DNA of 64,000 nt from Micropterix aruncella (taxonomy: Eukaryota > Arthropoda > Insecta > Lepidoptera > Micropterigidae). The stretch lies in assembly GCA_944548615.1 (NCBI GenBank), contig OX155976.1:908596-972595 (forward strand), given 5' to 3'. Of the stretch, positions 1 to 12,073 are shown piece after piece. Numbering within the stretch: the first letter of the stretch is position 1; each line of letters begins with the position of its first letter. Below the pieces are notes generated by a model, which made no database searches, was not told the origin of the DNA, and was given only the letters and a program-made list of their open reading frames with translations. A program made the translations under genes and the position numbers.

Positions 1-779
<779 letters not shown>

Positions 780-927
780 ATTTATTACCCATTTTTTTAA
801 ATACAGCTTTGTATAAAATCCAGCCAAGCCTAAGGCTTACTTGCTGGAGATTATGAGAGATTATCTCGCCTGGCTTCTGATACTAAAGTACTATGGATCA
901 CGTAAACACGAAATATATATTTCGCAT

Positions 928-1110
928 TAGAGCATAACTTACTAGCATATGGAATCATAACATGGCGTGGAACTTTTCTGCAAGTACTTGATCCTCTTAA
1001 TGAGAATCATGTCGCTATTAGGAGTAATCCACAAAAAGCCCTTCCGTTACCCTTCTGAGAGCTTATACAATGAATCGAAAGTGCTAGACGTTCGTCAGAT
1101 ATACCCTAAT
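928..1110 (+). pseudogene. decayed non-LTR reverse transcriptase C-terminus
   Basis: The frames here resemble the C-terminal part of the reverse transcriptase at 35410-35923. A stretch reading LAYGIITW matches its LTYGQIGW. After frameshifts, a stretch with HKKPFRYPSESLY and KVLDVRQIY matches NKKPYRSPSDDLY and KVLDVRQLY. The copy is short, frameshifted and has no catalytic domain, so it is an old fragment of the same family. Confidence 0.6.
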
Positions 1111-1165
1111 ATAATCCTACCCTACTATTATAATTATGAGAATCATCATATATATATACAACACA

Positions 1166-1325
1166 CGATTATCGGCTAGGGTTGTTCGAGACGTGGCAAA
1201 AAATCGTCAAGAATTGAAGCGAATTGTGAATGGAGTACGAGATCCAGCGGCACCGACAGCAGCGTATTGGCTGCGAGGGCGACCCCTTCCCCAATCGCCG
1301 GCTATGTAATAAATAATAATAATAA
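1166..1325 (+). pseudogene. 3' end of an RTE-like non-LTR retrotransposon
   Basis: A short open stretch, beginning RDVAKNRQELKRIVNG and ending in a stop, is followed by an AATAAT-type tail. The same terminal sequence recurs at 63325-63475. Its start (ACGATTATCGGCTAGGG) matches the end of the RTE-like fragment at 40738-41325, so these are probably pieces of one family. Only the C-terminus and tail remain. Confidence 0.5.
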
Positions 1326-1555
1326 AAATATGCAAAACATAATAAACTTACGAGTAACAGCAAACAGACACCACTTAAACCCAAAAATGGGAACATTTGC
1401 AAAATTTTTGCACAGAAACACTTTTCTTACATTGCAAGTGTTTTTATCTGCAGGACTGAAATCTAGGACTAGTCACGAACTAAAAAAAACCCTAACAGTC
1501 ATTTTTGACTATAGGTTGACAAGAAACAGAGGCTAATCACACCTTTATACTAATA

Positions 1556-2177
1556 CTAGCTGACCCGTGCCCACTTCGTTGGGCGGTAAACATTTTTACT
1601 TGTGATGAAATTATGAGTGTTGTTCGGTTAGTGCTGTGTGCTATGATTTATTTCCTGACCGCCAAAAGAAGAGTTATATTTTACTGCATAGTATGTATTT
1701 GCATGTCGATTTGGCTATGTTACCGGGTTTCAAATGAGTGAATGAAATGATTATGATTAAATAAATGATGTTTACTTTAATTGTTCAAAACTTCTTTGTA
1801 TACTATATTAGATGTAATGCTATTATTTGGTACCATTCTTTCAGGAGGACGACAAATATAAAAGTTAGGCATATGCTGTCGCTGAATTTTTTGTAGGTAT
1901 TATCAAGCTCTACAACTATTTTCTAGAACTTAATCATATATCTCTCATCGTTAAGGCAGCGTTCGTAAGAAACTTTTTCATTCGACCGTTTTTTCTCCGA
2001 CTTACTTTGCAAATCCGACTACCACGAAAAAATCTTTTAATTTTTCGGATTAATATATAGCCTATGACACTCACAAATAAAATGGCTTTCTATTGGTAAA
2101 AGAATTCAAAATCGATTCAGTAGATCCAGATTACTCCCTTCAACCTCACAAACTTTACCTCTTTATAATATTATAGT
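1556..2177 (-). mobile_element. non-autonomous Helitron, family H, copy 1
   Basis: On the minus strand the element ends in CTAG (1556-1559), preceded by a hairpin GCCCA/TGGGC. The body matches copies at 5186, 7429, 11943, 29915 and 39348. The 5' end (normally TCTATACTAATA) is eroded here. It has no Rep/helicase frame, so it would depend on an autonomous partner. Confidence 0.7.
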
Positions 2178-3684
2178 AAAACAGTAGATATCGCGAAAAT
2201 TTTCAACATTTCTTGAGGATAATGTCCTTGAGTACACACGTTGTTTTGGCACATGTTGCTGGATGTGTTAGCCTTTATCTCAACATGAAAAAATATTGGA
2301 AAAGTCACGATTATCTCCTCGAAAAGTTGGACATGAATTGTGACTTATGCAAAAGAAAATTGCTAAATAAAACATAATCGCAACCCATCTTATCTTTATT
2401 AGTTTAATAAAGAAAAACATATGAAGGGCGAGGATTTCATCCCCTAAGGGGTTAATGGATAAAAAAGCAAACCTTTTCTAGATTAGGTCGAAAGATAAAG
2501 AAAATGGATCTTGAGGAGAAAAGATCTCCTTGCGAGAAAATATCAAGCATGTTGAGGGAAGCTGCAGAGGGAGTTTGCAAGAGGAAGTTTTACTCAGCCA
2601 GAAAAATGTTAATTACAGGCTTCTAGATTACGGGTTGCGAACATATCGTCCAAGAAAAAAAAACACGAAAAAGCGTTGATAACTGACTGCAGGGAAAACT
2701 ATATATTATAATATTTTTTATTTCCAAAATATATCATTTTTATTTCCCTTTCACTTCCTTGGAGAGGGCGCTCATCGATTTTCCTAATGAAATTAATATT
2801 CCGAAGACATCAGTCATTGGTTACTTGCCAGAAAAGTCTTGGGCTGAAGCAACAGTTTTTTTTTTCAAATTGACTGTTTGGGTTGAGATGGCATATGTTG
2901 CAATTCAAATCCCACATATTTGAATTGGTAATGCCTCATAATGTTGCTCAGAATTACTGTCTCACTTGCTTTGAAATTTCAAATACGCCTGCTAAGATGG
3001 TTTATAAAAGCCTGTATATTCTTAAGGCCGGTCACGTGCTGTCTCTTATGCCGTCCGTATAATTTTCGTTTTCAGCTGGTAATTTCGCCCATTGAGTATT
3101 TGCCGACTGGAAAGTACAGCTTATGGCGTCCCCGAACGACCTCCGTATGCAGGCACGTGCTTGGCTTTATTCGACTGGGCGGGATTAGATGGGGACGACA
3201 AATACGCCCCGCCAGGCAGTTGCGACAGAAGCATATTTGAATGCAGGCGTTGAACTGCGCTCACACCTTATATATTACGTCCTTATCTATTTGAATTTGA
3301 AACTGAATGACTTCGGTTTGAGTCGGAATTTGAAATTCAAATAAATTTTAATTTAAAGCTCTATTATTTCTTTTAAAATCCGTTAATTTATTTGTCTTTC
3401 TGTCGTTTGTTATTACTATTGTATTTTCGTATGTGCTATCATTGATTACATAGATTAGTAGATGATGCCAGGTCAACAATTACACCCGCTTCTTGGGAAA
3501 CTTACGTTGCCAGGTTCCCCCGGCTATTCGCCGGTCTGACAAAACTGTTAACTTATATATGTACTGTCAAAAACAGCAAACTGCTCACGATTAAAGAAAA
3601 AGAGCTTGGCCAATCACATGTCGCCACTGTTTCTGCACGATAGAAGTGCAGTCTTCTAGGCGTGCCATCTTCTACCGAAGGTTG
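2178..3684. other. unassigned, AT-rich
   Basis: I found no supportable gene. A short piece near 2805-2860 resembles the start of the C-rich repeat family. The 99-codon frame at 2941-3240 has no recognised domain or splice context. Confidence 0.4.
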
Positions 3685-3780
3685 GCGATCATATGCCTGC
3701 ATGCCAAATTTAACGGACACACAGACACACAGGTGCGTTCACAATACTTGACTTTGCCAGGAAAACAAAAGAAATACCAA
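3685..3780 (+). repeat. tail fragment of repeat family C
   Basis: The segment around ATGCCTGCATGCCAAATTT, followed by an ACACAGACACACAG run, matches the 3' part of the larger copies at 17395-17900, 23935-24475 and 37405-37645. Confidence 0.6.
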
Positions 3781-4111
3781 AAGTTACTGTTTTTAGCAAC
3801 AGCGCTATCTCTACAGGCTTAGTTTTAATAAGTGACATCCTTGAAGTGCGTGAATCAGTATGAACTAATAAGCAACTTTTGATTGAATTTTTGGAGAAAA
3901 ACATTTTAAAAAAATATGAAAAAAAAATAAAACTTTTAAAATTTTATTGTTTTGAAAAATTGCATAAACAGAGTCGAGCGCGTTGCGCCATCTGGCGGTA
4001 GGTAAAATATCGCAAATATTATTTCTCTGTTATATGTTACGTATTGCTGGATAGTGCAGCGCGCTCGATGCTTGTCAAATTTTTATTTATCAGTTAATAA
4101 TTCTAAATTTT

Positions 4112-4358
<247 letters not shown>

Positions 4359-4458
4359 TTTGGCCTTTTGCAAAAAATTCCTATTTAAAGTTGCTTATTT
4401 GCTTTTACTGATTCACCCACTTCAAGGATTTCGCTAATTAAAAACTCATCCTGTATAG

Positions 4459-4742
4459 CAATGTTTCCCAATTAGTGGTACGTGTACCCCCAGGGGTATG
4501 CGAAATTGCATCAAGGGGTACGCTAGGCAATCTCTTGACTAAGATGTTTTAGATTTGTGCAAAGAAAAATGTATACATTTGTCACATTAAACTGATTTTC
4601 AAATTCATTAAATGTATGTTTATGATACTAAATGTTTTAAAAAGCTGATTTATTTTTTATTTATCTTTCCTGCAATGAGGGGTAAGGAAATTTGAGGTAT
4701 TTCTTGGAGTGGTACGCAGGAAAAACTAATTGTGAATCACTG
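4459..4742. mobile_element. 284-bp non-autonomous hAT-type element
   Basis: The ends form imperfect inverted repeats: CAATGTTTCCCAATTAG on the left and the complement of CAGTGATTCACAATTAG on the right. It is flanked by a perfect 8-bp duplication, CTGTATAG, at 4451-4458 and 4743-4750. An 8-bp duplication with CA(G)TG ends is typical of hAT elements. There is no transposase frame. Confidence 0.85.
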
Positions 4743-4750
4743 CTGTATAG

Positions 4751-5185
4751 CGAATTCTTAAATGTAGACACCCTCAGTCTGAGAGTACTGTCCGGTTTTA
4801 ACTTAAACGTAGTGACTCTTTAAAACATAGTGACCTATTTTTATAACTTTTCAATTTCCCGGATCGCCAACTAATCAGGAGGGAAATTACTGTGAACGTG
4901 GTATATTTTTTTCGAGATAAGGACGGAAATATCTATTTTGAGCTCCCTTGAGATGATTACGAATATTTAAAGATTGAAGTATGTCTGTATATCAGTGTGT
5001 CTGTCTGCATGCTCACGAACATTCGACTTGGTGAAGTTGAGTACGTGAAACGCGCAGAAAGAAAGCGGCAGGTCCGCAAACGACCCCCCGCTCCCGACCG
5101 CGACTCATCTAGAGACCTAAATATGCACCGAGTGTCCAAAAGGGCACTGAAATAAAATTTATATTACGCTACGATTATATTACAA
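4751..5185. other. unassigned interval
   Basis: No gene or known repeat recognised. A CTGT/CTGTCTG-rich stretch lies at 4980-5010. Confidence 0.4.
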
Positions 5186-5930
5186 CTAGCTGACCCGTGC
5201 CCACTTCGTTGGGCGGTAAAACTTTTTACTTGTTATGAAATTATGAGTGTGTTTCGGTTAGTAATGAGTGCTATGATTTATTTCCTGATTGCCAAAAGAA
5301 GGGTTATATCTTTACTGCATATGTATGTATGTATTTGCATGCCAATTTGACTATATTACCGTTATTTGTTAGTGTCTTCTTGTGAGTGTTTTATTTGTGA
5401 GTGTCTTATCTCTTTAACCATGTATGCAGTAAAAGTGTAATTATATGCAGTAAAAGGGAAAAGTTGTTTTAAACACGAGACGATAAATTTATTTATTTTG
5501 ATATGAATTCATAATTGTTGATAATATGACCAATAAACATGACCTAACGATTTAAATTATTTTTTTTATATAAAATACTACTGTGTGTGACTTAAATATA
5601 AAAGTTAGACATATGCTGTCGCTGACTTTTTTGTAGGCATTATCAAGCTCTATAACTTTTCCCTATAACTTAATCATATATATCTCTCATCGTTAAGGCA
5701 GCGTTAGTTTACCAGTTTACCTTTTCGTTCGACCGTTTTTTTCCGACTTACTTTGGAAATCCGACTACCACGAAAAAGTCTTTTCATTTTTCGGATTAAT
5801 ATATAGCCTATGACACTCACAAATAACGTGGCTTTCTGATAATAAAAGAATTTTCAAAATCGGTTCAGTAGATCCAGAGATTACTTCCTACAACGTCACA
5901 AACTTTACCTCTTTATCATATTAGTATAGA
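5186..5930 (-). mobile_element. complete non-autonomous Helitron, family H, copy 2
   Basis: Read on the minus strand, it starts TCTATACTAATA at 5930 and ends CTAG at 5186-5189. A 5-bp-stem hairpin (GCCCA, six-base loop, TGGGC; 5199-5214) lies 9 bases before the CTAG. It sits between an A and a T with no target duplication. These are the structural marks of a Helitron. At 745 bp it has no helicase frame and is non-autonomous. Confidence 0.85.
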
Positions 5931-5931
5931 T

Positions 5932-6567
5932 TGAACATAATTTGGACAATTGACCACAGTATTTCTACTTCGCTTCGTTTGTAAGTTGTACATATAACGT
6001 AGATCGCAGCTAACATAGCTCGTAAGTTGCACATATAACTTAGATCGTAATAACATAGTAAAATCAGACTAACACGCGAATAAATCTGCAGGACTAACAT
6101 CGTATCTCCTGGAGGCACCACTCAGAATGCTTGCCGATCTACTGGTGACGTTTGCAGTTAGCTGACATACCTGAGTGTATGCACAAACGTATAACAGAAA
6201 AATGTAAATCACGAAACAGGCATACAAATTATTACTGATTCTGATTCTGATTCTGTAGTCCTCCAAGATGGCGCCCAAACGCTAATTCGAATGAGCTGAA
6301 ATTCGGTACGCAGGCATCATTTGTTCATGTCAAGATTTGAAAAGATTGTGATTGCAATCGGTCCGTCAGGGGGCGCACTAATCATAACCAATCTTGAAAT
6401 ATTGGACTTAGAGACTTGAGATTTGGTACACAGATGCCTTGTTTGGTCGAAATAACATTGCGAATTTTAGTTTCAATATATCATATTCAAGATACACTCC
6501 GCCATACATTCCATAAATTCTGCCATACTTCAATGTTAATGTTAACGCCATCATTTGGCGTTTGATC
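5932..6567. other. unassigned interval
   Basis: No supportable coding sequence. AT-rich near 5940-6250, with two loosely repeated phrases about losing or gaining TTTGAAA; nothing recognised. Confidence 0.4.
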
Positions 6568-6581
6568 TAAACCCGCCCTTA

Positions 6582-7253
6582 CTTGAGGTAAAAAACAGAC
6601 AAATCCTCATCTGCTCTGACAGCAGAGCAGCACTGGACGCTCTGGCTAAAGCCACCACAGAATCTTCTGTGGTCTGGGACTGCATGCAGGAGCTCAACAA
6701 ATTGGGAAAATCCAACAAAATCACCCTAATGTGGATACCGGGTCACCAAGGCATACCCGGAAACGAAGAGGCCGATAGACTGGCAAAACTGGGCACACTG
6801 GATTGCCCAGTGGAGCCAGCTGTAGGGGTCCCCTTCGCTACAGGTAAGAAAATCATCAGGGACTGCTTGGAGCAGGAACATCGGGCTTCCTGGAAACAGA
6901 GTCAGGGATGTCGCCAGGCAAAAGCCATGATGGAGCAACCACTACAGAAGAAAACCAAGGCCCTACTTGACATGAGCAAGAAGAACCTTAGAACCACTAT
7001 CGGTCTCCTCACCGGACACACGACCCTTAGAGCTCATCTATTCAACCTTGGCTTGACCGAGAGCAAGGATTGCCGAATATGTGGCGAGGAACCTGAAGAC
7101 AGCATACACATTGTTGGCCGCTGTCCAGGGCTCGCCGCCAAAAGACACAGTTTACTGGGACGAGCCTTTCTCGAACCCAGCGATCTGCCCAACTTGAAGG
7201 TCAGTGACCTACTTAGTCTGGTAAGAAGTACCGGGCTACTAGCTGACAATTGA
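6582..7253 (+). pseudogene. C-terminal fragment: RNase H tail and CCHC motif
   Basis: The fragment retains the last two RNase H acidic positions (SDSR and EEAD) but has lost the first two (TDGSG and QAE), so it cannot be a working RNase H. A CX2CX8HX4C motif (CRICGEEPEDSIHIVGRC) follows. The frame stays open to its natural stop. An upstream in-frame ATG at 6555 lies in host DNA before the target duplication, so the apparent N-terminus MAFDLNPP is chimeric and not part of the element. Confidence 0.9.
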
Positions 7254-7350
7254 CCTAACCACACAGTGGGTAGTTACAAAAGACCTTACAGATCTAGGTG
7301 ACATCAAGGGCTGGAAACAAGCCCCCCACTCCATCTACTACTACTACTAC
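6582..7350 (+). mobile_element. 5'-truncated RNase H-bearing non-LTR retrotransposon, copy 1
   Basis: It starts abruptly inside the RNase H domain (at LEVKNRQ) and runs through the zinc-knuckle region, the stop codon at 7251-7253, a roughly 85-base 3' UTR and a (CTA)n tail. It is bounded by a 14-bp target duplication. Over the shared length the protein differs from the 866-codon copy at 19308-21908 by only a couple of residues (for example MWIPGHQ versus IWIPGHQ), so both insertions look recent. Confidence 0.92.
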
Positions 7351-7428
7351 TAAACCCGCCCTTAGTCGTGAAACGAACTGGCGCTTATTGAACGAACGTA
7401 AGGGCGCTTATCGATTTTATTTATGTAA

Positions 7429-9354
7429 CTAGTTGTTCCCCGCGGCTTCGCTTCGCGTAAAGTTTCGAATCGAGTTACTAATTTGAGTAGGGTGGCGTAT
7501 ATTTGCCTTTCTAGACGCTACCTTTAGATATAGTAAAAGACGTCCTGTTCGCTTTTTGTTCTTCGCCACCCGCCGCCTTCCGCCGAACGCTGACCTTGTT
7601 GGGCTAGTCGCCGCCGCGCAGCCCCCGTTAGGTATTTTGAGTTGCTTGCCTACGTTACTTATTTCAACAGCGAGTAGACTTTATAGACTTGTGAGGGACC
7701 ACCCCTCACAAGACTCCAAATTATTCGATGTGAGGTGGCGGTGTCAACTTACGAGTTTTCTCCGTATTTAAAGGCGGATTTAATGAAGCGGAAGGTATTT
7801 ATTGATTGAATTGATTGAATATTGCTAGTTATAACGCTTGCCGAATTAACGAGTGCCCGGATTACTTTATCGAGACGCGAGGGTCGCGCGACGGAGGTTA
7901 TGTAGGAAAGTGGATGAGGATTGTATATGTGCTCCTAGTATCTTGTACTGGGCACGTCTCGAGTCTGTGGGATACAGACTGATGCTTCGAAACATAGGGA
8001 AAATGAGGAAAGGAAACCAAGGAGCCGGATTCGTTGAGCGACCTCTTAGAGGTGGAAGGTGATCAATCGGGTGACCTTGGGGGAAGGTGATCAATCGGGG
8101 ACTGATAATTTGGTTGCTTTTTGGCCGGTTTATATAGGCCGTGTAATGATGCAATTCGAAATATTCTGAGTAAAAGTATTGTTTCATCGTGCTGATTCAT
8201 AGCTGCAAAAGTCAAAATAATAGCTGAATTGTGTCAGTGGAGTTCACTGGAGGTACTCAAGGACCCTACAGACTACTAACAGTTGCTAACGTCTTAAAAA
8301 ACACTGGCTACCTTTTTTCTGATTTTTTTGAGTCCTAAAAGCAGTTATTGCAGCTTAAATATAAAAGTTGGATATATGCAGTCGCAGACTTTTTTTAGAT
8401 CTCCTTGAGGCCAACGTTTTTGTTTTGCATAGTTTTCAAAAATACCAAACTGTTTTGTCAGCGCACGCCGATAAAGCACATCACCAGCACATTCTCTCCG
8501 ACTCGATTTGCAAATAACGTGATTTCGTATTGAAAACTAATATTTATCACAATACAATATAGCCTATAGCACTACTCGATAATTTAGCTTTCTATTAAAG
8601 AAAGAATTTTTGAAATCGGATAAGTCGTTTTGGAGATTACCCCCTACATACTTACAACAAAGATTACCCTCTACAACTAGAGTTGCCAACTACAGCGGGC
8701 GAGCCCGTAACCTCAGGAAGTTTTAACGATTAGTCGTTCTGTCTCCCTGAAGTGAGCGCAGAAGACTTGGACGAAAACAGTCCACCATCAAGCTCCGCCA
8801 CAAGCCCGTAAAAGGCCAACGCCTTAACCGCGAGATAGCCAGGAATGCTACCCAGCGGGCTTACACTCACGCCCATACTTCCAAATGCGACCAGATTACT
8901 CCAGTCTCTCGATTGGTTACGAGTTCGAGGTCGCTTGCGCGGTCCTCTCCCTTAGGAAGCGGTGAAACGGTGTATACCGAATCTATCGCGGACCACGACA
9001 TCCTTTACCCGGCTGTTCATCCAGGATCGGGTAGCCGATGGTCGTTTCAAGAGCAGTCGCCGTAAGGTCCGCAACCACCCCCGCTCTATAGGAAACAGAA
9101 CTGCTTCCAGACTCCCCCGACTGGTAGTCAGAGTGCGCAATCGATTGGCAATGCCGCACGGAGCGCAGACCGTCCAGGACAGCCAGAAGATTGATTCATA
9201 GGGAAAACTAACCATAAGGCTATAGTCCTACCCAGGCTCGCACTTCATGCGTGGAGGCCGTCGGATGGGTGTTGACCCGTGAGTGTGACCAACCCCCTTA
9301 CATACTACAACTTACAAACTTACACACGTTACCTCTTTATAATATTAGTATAGA
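7429..9354 (-). mobile_element. composite Helitron, family H, copy 3, with extra internal DNA
   Basis: The minus-strand start TCTATACTAATA lies at 9354 and a CTAG end lies at 7429-7432. The terminal sequence near CTAG (GGCTTCGCTTCGCG) differs from copies 1 and 2. Homology to other copies is confined to 8355-8660 and the extreme right end. A GC-rich repeat of family A is nested at 8677-9300. The segment 7433-8340 has no counterpart in copies 1 or 2 and may be captured host sequence. Confidence 0.55.
8677..9300 (-). repeat. repeat family A (GC-rich, hairpin plus CTAG end), nested copy
   Basis: Begins CTAGAGTTG at 8677, followed by the hairpin GGGCGAGCCC, then the family body through the TATCGCGGACCAC and CGCTCTATAGGAAAC blocks to TTGACCCGTGAGTGTGACC. 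It splits the Helitron at 7429-9354. The closest relative in the window is the full copy at 25462-26119 in the opposite orientation. Confidence 0.8.
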
Positions 9355-10140
9355 TTAATATTTAGATGAAATCGGTCAATGGGTGTTTTCCGGGAAAGTC
9401 TTGGGGTGATAGAACCGATTTTTTAAACCTATCTTACATCCCTGCATAAGGTCGTATTATATCTTGCAAATCAAATGATTCATTAGGGTTTAAGATAATT
9501 AAAAATAATTATACCCTCTGGCTAATATTTAACCTTAGAGTCCATCCGTTTGATCCCGCCTTAAATAGTGTACCTCCCGGTTGATATGCAAAGTCCGCCT
9601 TAAGGTAAAAACTTTTCCCCTGAGAGGCAAACTTCGTCAAAGGGGCGCCTTAAGGGGATTCTTTACTGCGGGGTGCATTCGACCGTTCTCTGACTAACGG
9701 CTTTGCCTCCTCTTCTTTCAGAAACTTTACTAAAGGATAAAGTTTTACTGAAATTAATCGTTAGCGACCGTTCGTATATTTTTGGTCATTCGAGGTGACG
9801 ATGTGCCAGATTTAAGATTTTTTAATCATGATTATTTTACAGTAGATGGTCAGACTCTGGCGGTCAGATAAAAAAGGTAAAATTGTTAATTATATTTAAA
9901 GGAATTGCCATGCTCAAAAAATCGACCAGGTTATAGCAAGCATGGTGACATGATACCTGGGAACGACAATATCTGAATATATATTTCTTGTTGTTAAATA
10001 TAAGCATTAACTTAAAAAAGTTTCTAAGCGAATCCCTCGATAAGGAACCAATTTAAAATTTGGACTCAAAAAAGTTGCTCATCGCCTTGGACATTAAAGC
10101 TTTAAACTGATTTCGAAAACTTACAAGCGAAACTACTCCT
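9355..10140. other. unassigned interval
   Basis: No gene recognised. Around 9365-9425 there is a short piece resembling the start of the C-rich repeat (GGGAAAGTCTTGGGGTGATA). Confidence 0.4.
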
Positions 10141-10440
10141 AGAATGTGTGTATGTTTGAAAAGCTTTATTGCACACACAAAAGAGTACAATGTGGTGGGC
10201 CTATTGCTAAGTGGCAATTTCATCCTGCCACACCGCCAGGCTTATTGTGACTAAAGGCTTATGTGGACAAATTGATGTATAATAATGAGACCAATCTGCA
10301 AGTATATCCTTTCAAATGAAAAAAGAATTTTCCAAATCGGTTCATAAATGACGGAGTTCTGAGGTAACTACCATTAAAAAAAAAGAAAAAAGATACAACT
10401 GAATTGATAACCTCCTCCTTTTGAAGTCGGTAAACAGAGT
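10141..10440 (+). repeat. dispersed repeat tail, possibly a retroelement 3' end
   Basis: The segment from GCTTTATTGCACACACAAAA to the AACCTCCTCCTTTTGAAGTC block looks like a repeat I associate with lepidopteran genomes. That is from memory and was not checked. An A-rich run at 10375-10395 precedes the terminal block. Confidence 0.35.
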
Positions 10441-10757
10441 CAGAGATGAATACACTTAAGTAATACTCTATAATCGTAAGTTACACACGGCAAAAAAGAA
10501 ACACGGCAGAATCACCAAAACAAAAAAAAATATTATAGACGGCACCGCCTCTTTCATAGCAAAGACGGAAACTAATTTTAAAAAATATATGTTTCCTTAA
10601 AAAAAAATACTGAAAGAAAAAAAAAATATACCAGATACACAAAAAAAACAATCTCAAAGTATGGGCTAAATATTGATGTGCATTGGATTTGGCTCACAGA
10701 AAATATTTTTACCTACGAATACAAAATAAAAACACGGATATGAAAAAGTTCTTTTTT
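10441..10757. other. A-rich unassigned interval
   Basis: Several A-runs and no coding frame or repeat that I could identify. Confidence 0.4.
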
Positions 10758-11068
10758 AACACGCTTTTATTAGGTCGACCTTTATGTAACTATGTAATGG
10801 AATCTAAGGTAACTAATTTAACCATCTTCCAAGGATCGTAGCGTCATGAAAATTGGCAGCTGTATGTAGTTTTGATGACAATACAATAATATGGTACTGT
10901 CGAACTGATCTGATGATGAAGTCGGAAGATATGAACTGGAACTTCATGATGGAACATCGTATCATAGCTGTGTTTGGACTTGTTAGAAAAGTCTTGGAAT
11001 GAACTTTGACCACGATTAGGTTTCAAGGTCTGATGATGTGGTTTTATGTGCATTTATAAAAGCGTGTT
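10758..11068. mobile_element. 311-bp inverted-repeat (MITE-like) element
   Basis: A perfect 13-bp terminal inverted repeat, AACACGCTTTTAT, lies at 10758-10770 with its complement at 11056-11068. No transposase frame. The internal TCGACCTTTATGTAACTATG phrase matches a MITE I recall from moths and butterflies. The target duplication is unclear. Confidence 0.65.
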
Positions 11069-11314
11069 TTTAGTGGGTTTTTTTTACTATTAATTTATTA
11101 TTTCACCAAAATGGCGCACTCTGCGAAGATAACCGTTTTTCCTACTTGTTGCGATTGCCGACAACACACGTGCTCCACTACAGAATGGTGGGCTATTTCC
11201 TTCAAATAGAGGCAAAACTTTAGCGAAATTGAAGTGTGCTGTTAACCACTCACATTAAGTGATAATTAAAATCACAAATAGCAGCAATTCATAGCAGAAA
11301 CAGAGATTCCACAA

Positions 11315-11505
11315 CTAGAGTTGTCAACTACAACGGGCGAGCCCATCACCTCAGGAAGTTTTAACGATTAGTCGTTCTATATCCCCGGAGTGAGCGCAGA
11401 AGACTTGGACAGAACAGTCCACCGTCAAGCTCCGCCACAAACCCGTAAAAGGCCAACGCCTTAACCGTGAGATAGCCAGGAGTGTTACCCAGCGGGCTTA
11501 CAATC
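11315..11505 (-). repeat. repeat family A, fragment
   Basis: Starts CTAGAGTTGTCAACTAC and includes the degraded hairpin. It stops after GCCAGGAGTGTTACCCAGCG, directly next to the left arm of the 370-bp inverted repeat. Confidence 0.75.
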
Positions 11506-11506
11506 A

Positions 11507-11880
11507 TTAACATTGATCAAATATGTCTCGTATTATTATATTATTATAAAAAAAGTAATAATAATAATACAGTCTTTATTTGCACTTGAATGTGAGACAC
11601 AGAAAAGGCGATCTTTATTTCACATGGCCTTATCTTACAACTAACCTAATCAAAGTTCATGCGCTCGTTGTGGAAATATAGATTAGCAAGTTAGTCTGCA
11701 TTAAAAACAAACTACTATATTTAAAACTAAGAAAGCCAGAGAAGAGGAAATCGGTGGAGGAAGAAGAGAGAAAAGGAATAACTAGTTACTTCTTAGATAA
11801 TTAAGTACAGTAGAACTTCATTCGGATCACCAAATATTTGCATAATTGTTTTTTTTTTTCAGAAAATAGGGACTTTTTTA
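11507..11880 (+). repeat. left arm of a 370-bp inverted repeat
   Basis: Reads AATCATTAACATTGATCAAA to CAGAAAATAGGGACTTTTTT. The complement occurs at 14097-14475 with high identity. It contains a TAATAATAATAATAC run and a GGAGGAAGAAGAGAG tract. No coding frame. Confidence 0.9.
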
Positions 11881-12073
11881 TAAAGTCATAAGGACATAAT
11901 TATAAAGTTATTGTAAATTAATAAATAAAAAAAATTAATAAATATCTCTCATCGTTAAGGCAGCGTTAGTTAGAAACGTTTTCGTTCGACCGTTTTTTCC
12001 GACTTATTTTGCAAATCTGACTACCACGAAAAAGTCTTTTCATTTTTCGGATTAATATCTAGCCTATGACGCT

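Larger units (their letters stand above)
6568..7364. repeat. 14-bp target-site duplication around a truncated retroelement
   Basis: TAAACCCGCCCTTA occurs at 6568-6581 and again at 7351-7364, directly flanking the retroelement at 6582-7350. This fixes both ends of that insertion. Confidence 0.92.

Noticed and set aside
8696..9200. tRNA- or rRNA-derived SINE in the GC-rich repeat
   Set aside because: I could not find A/B box spacing or a cloverleaf, and no rRNA segment was recognised.
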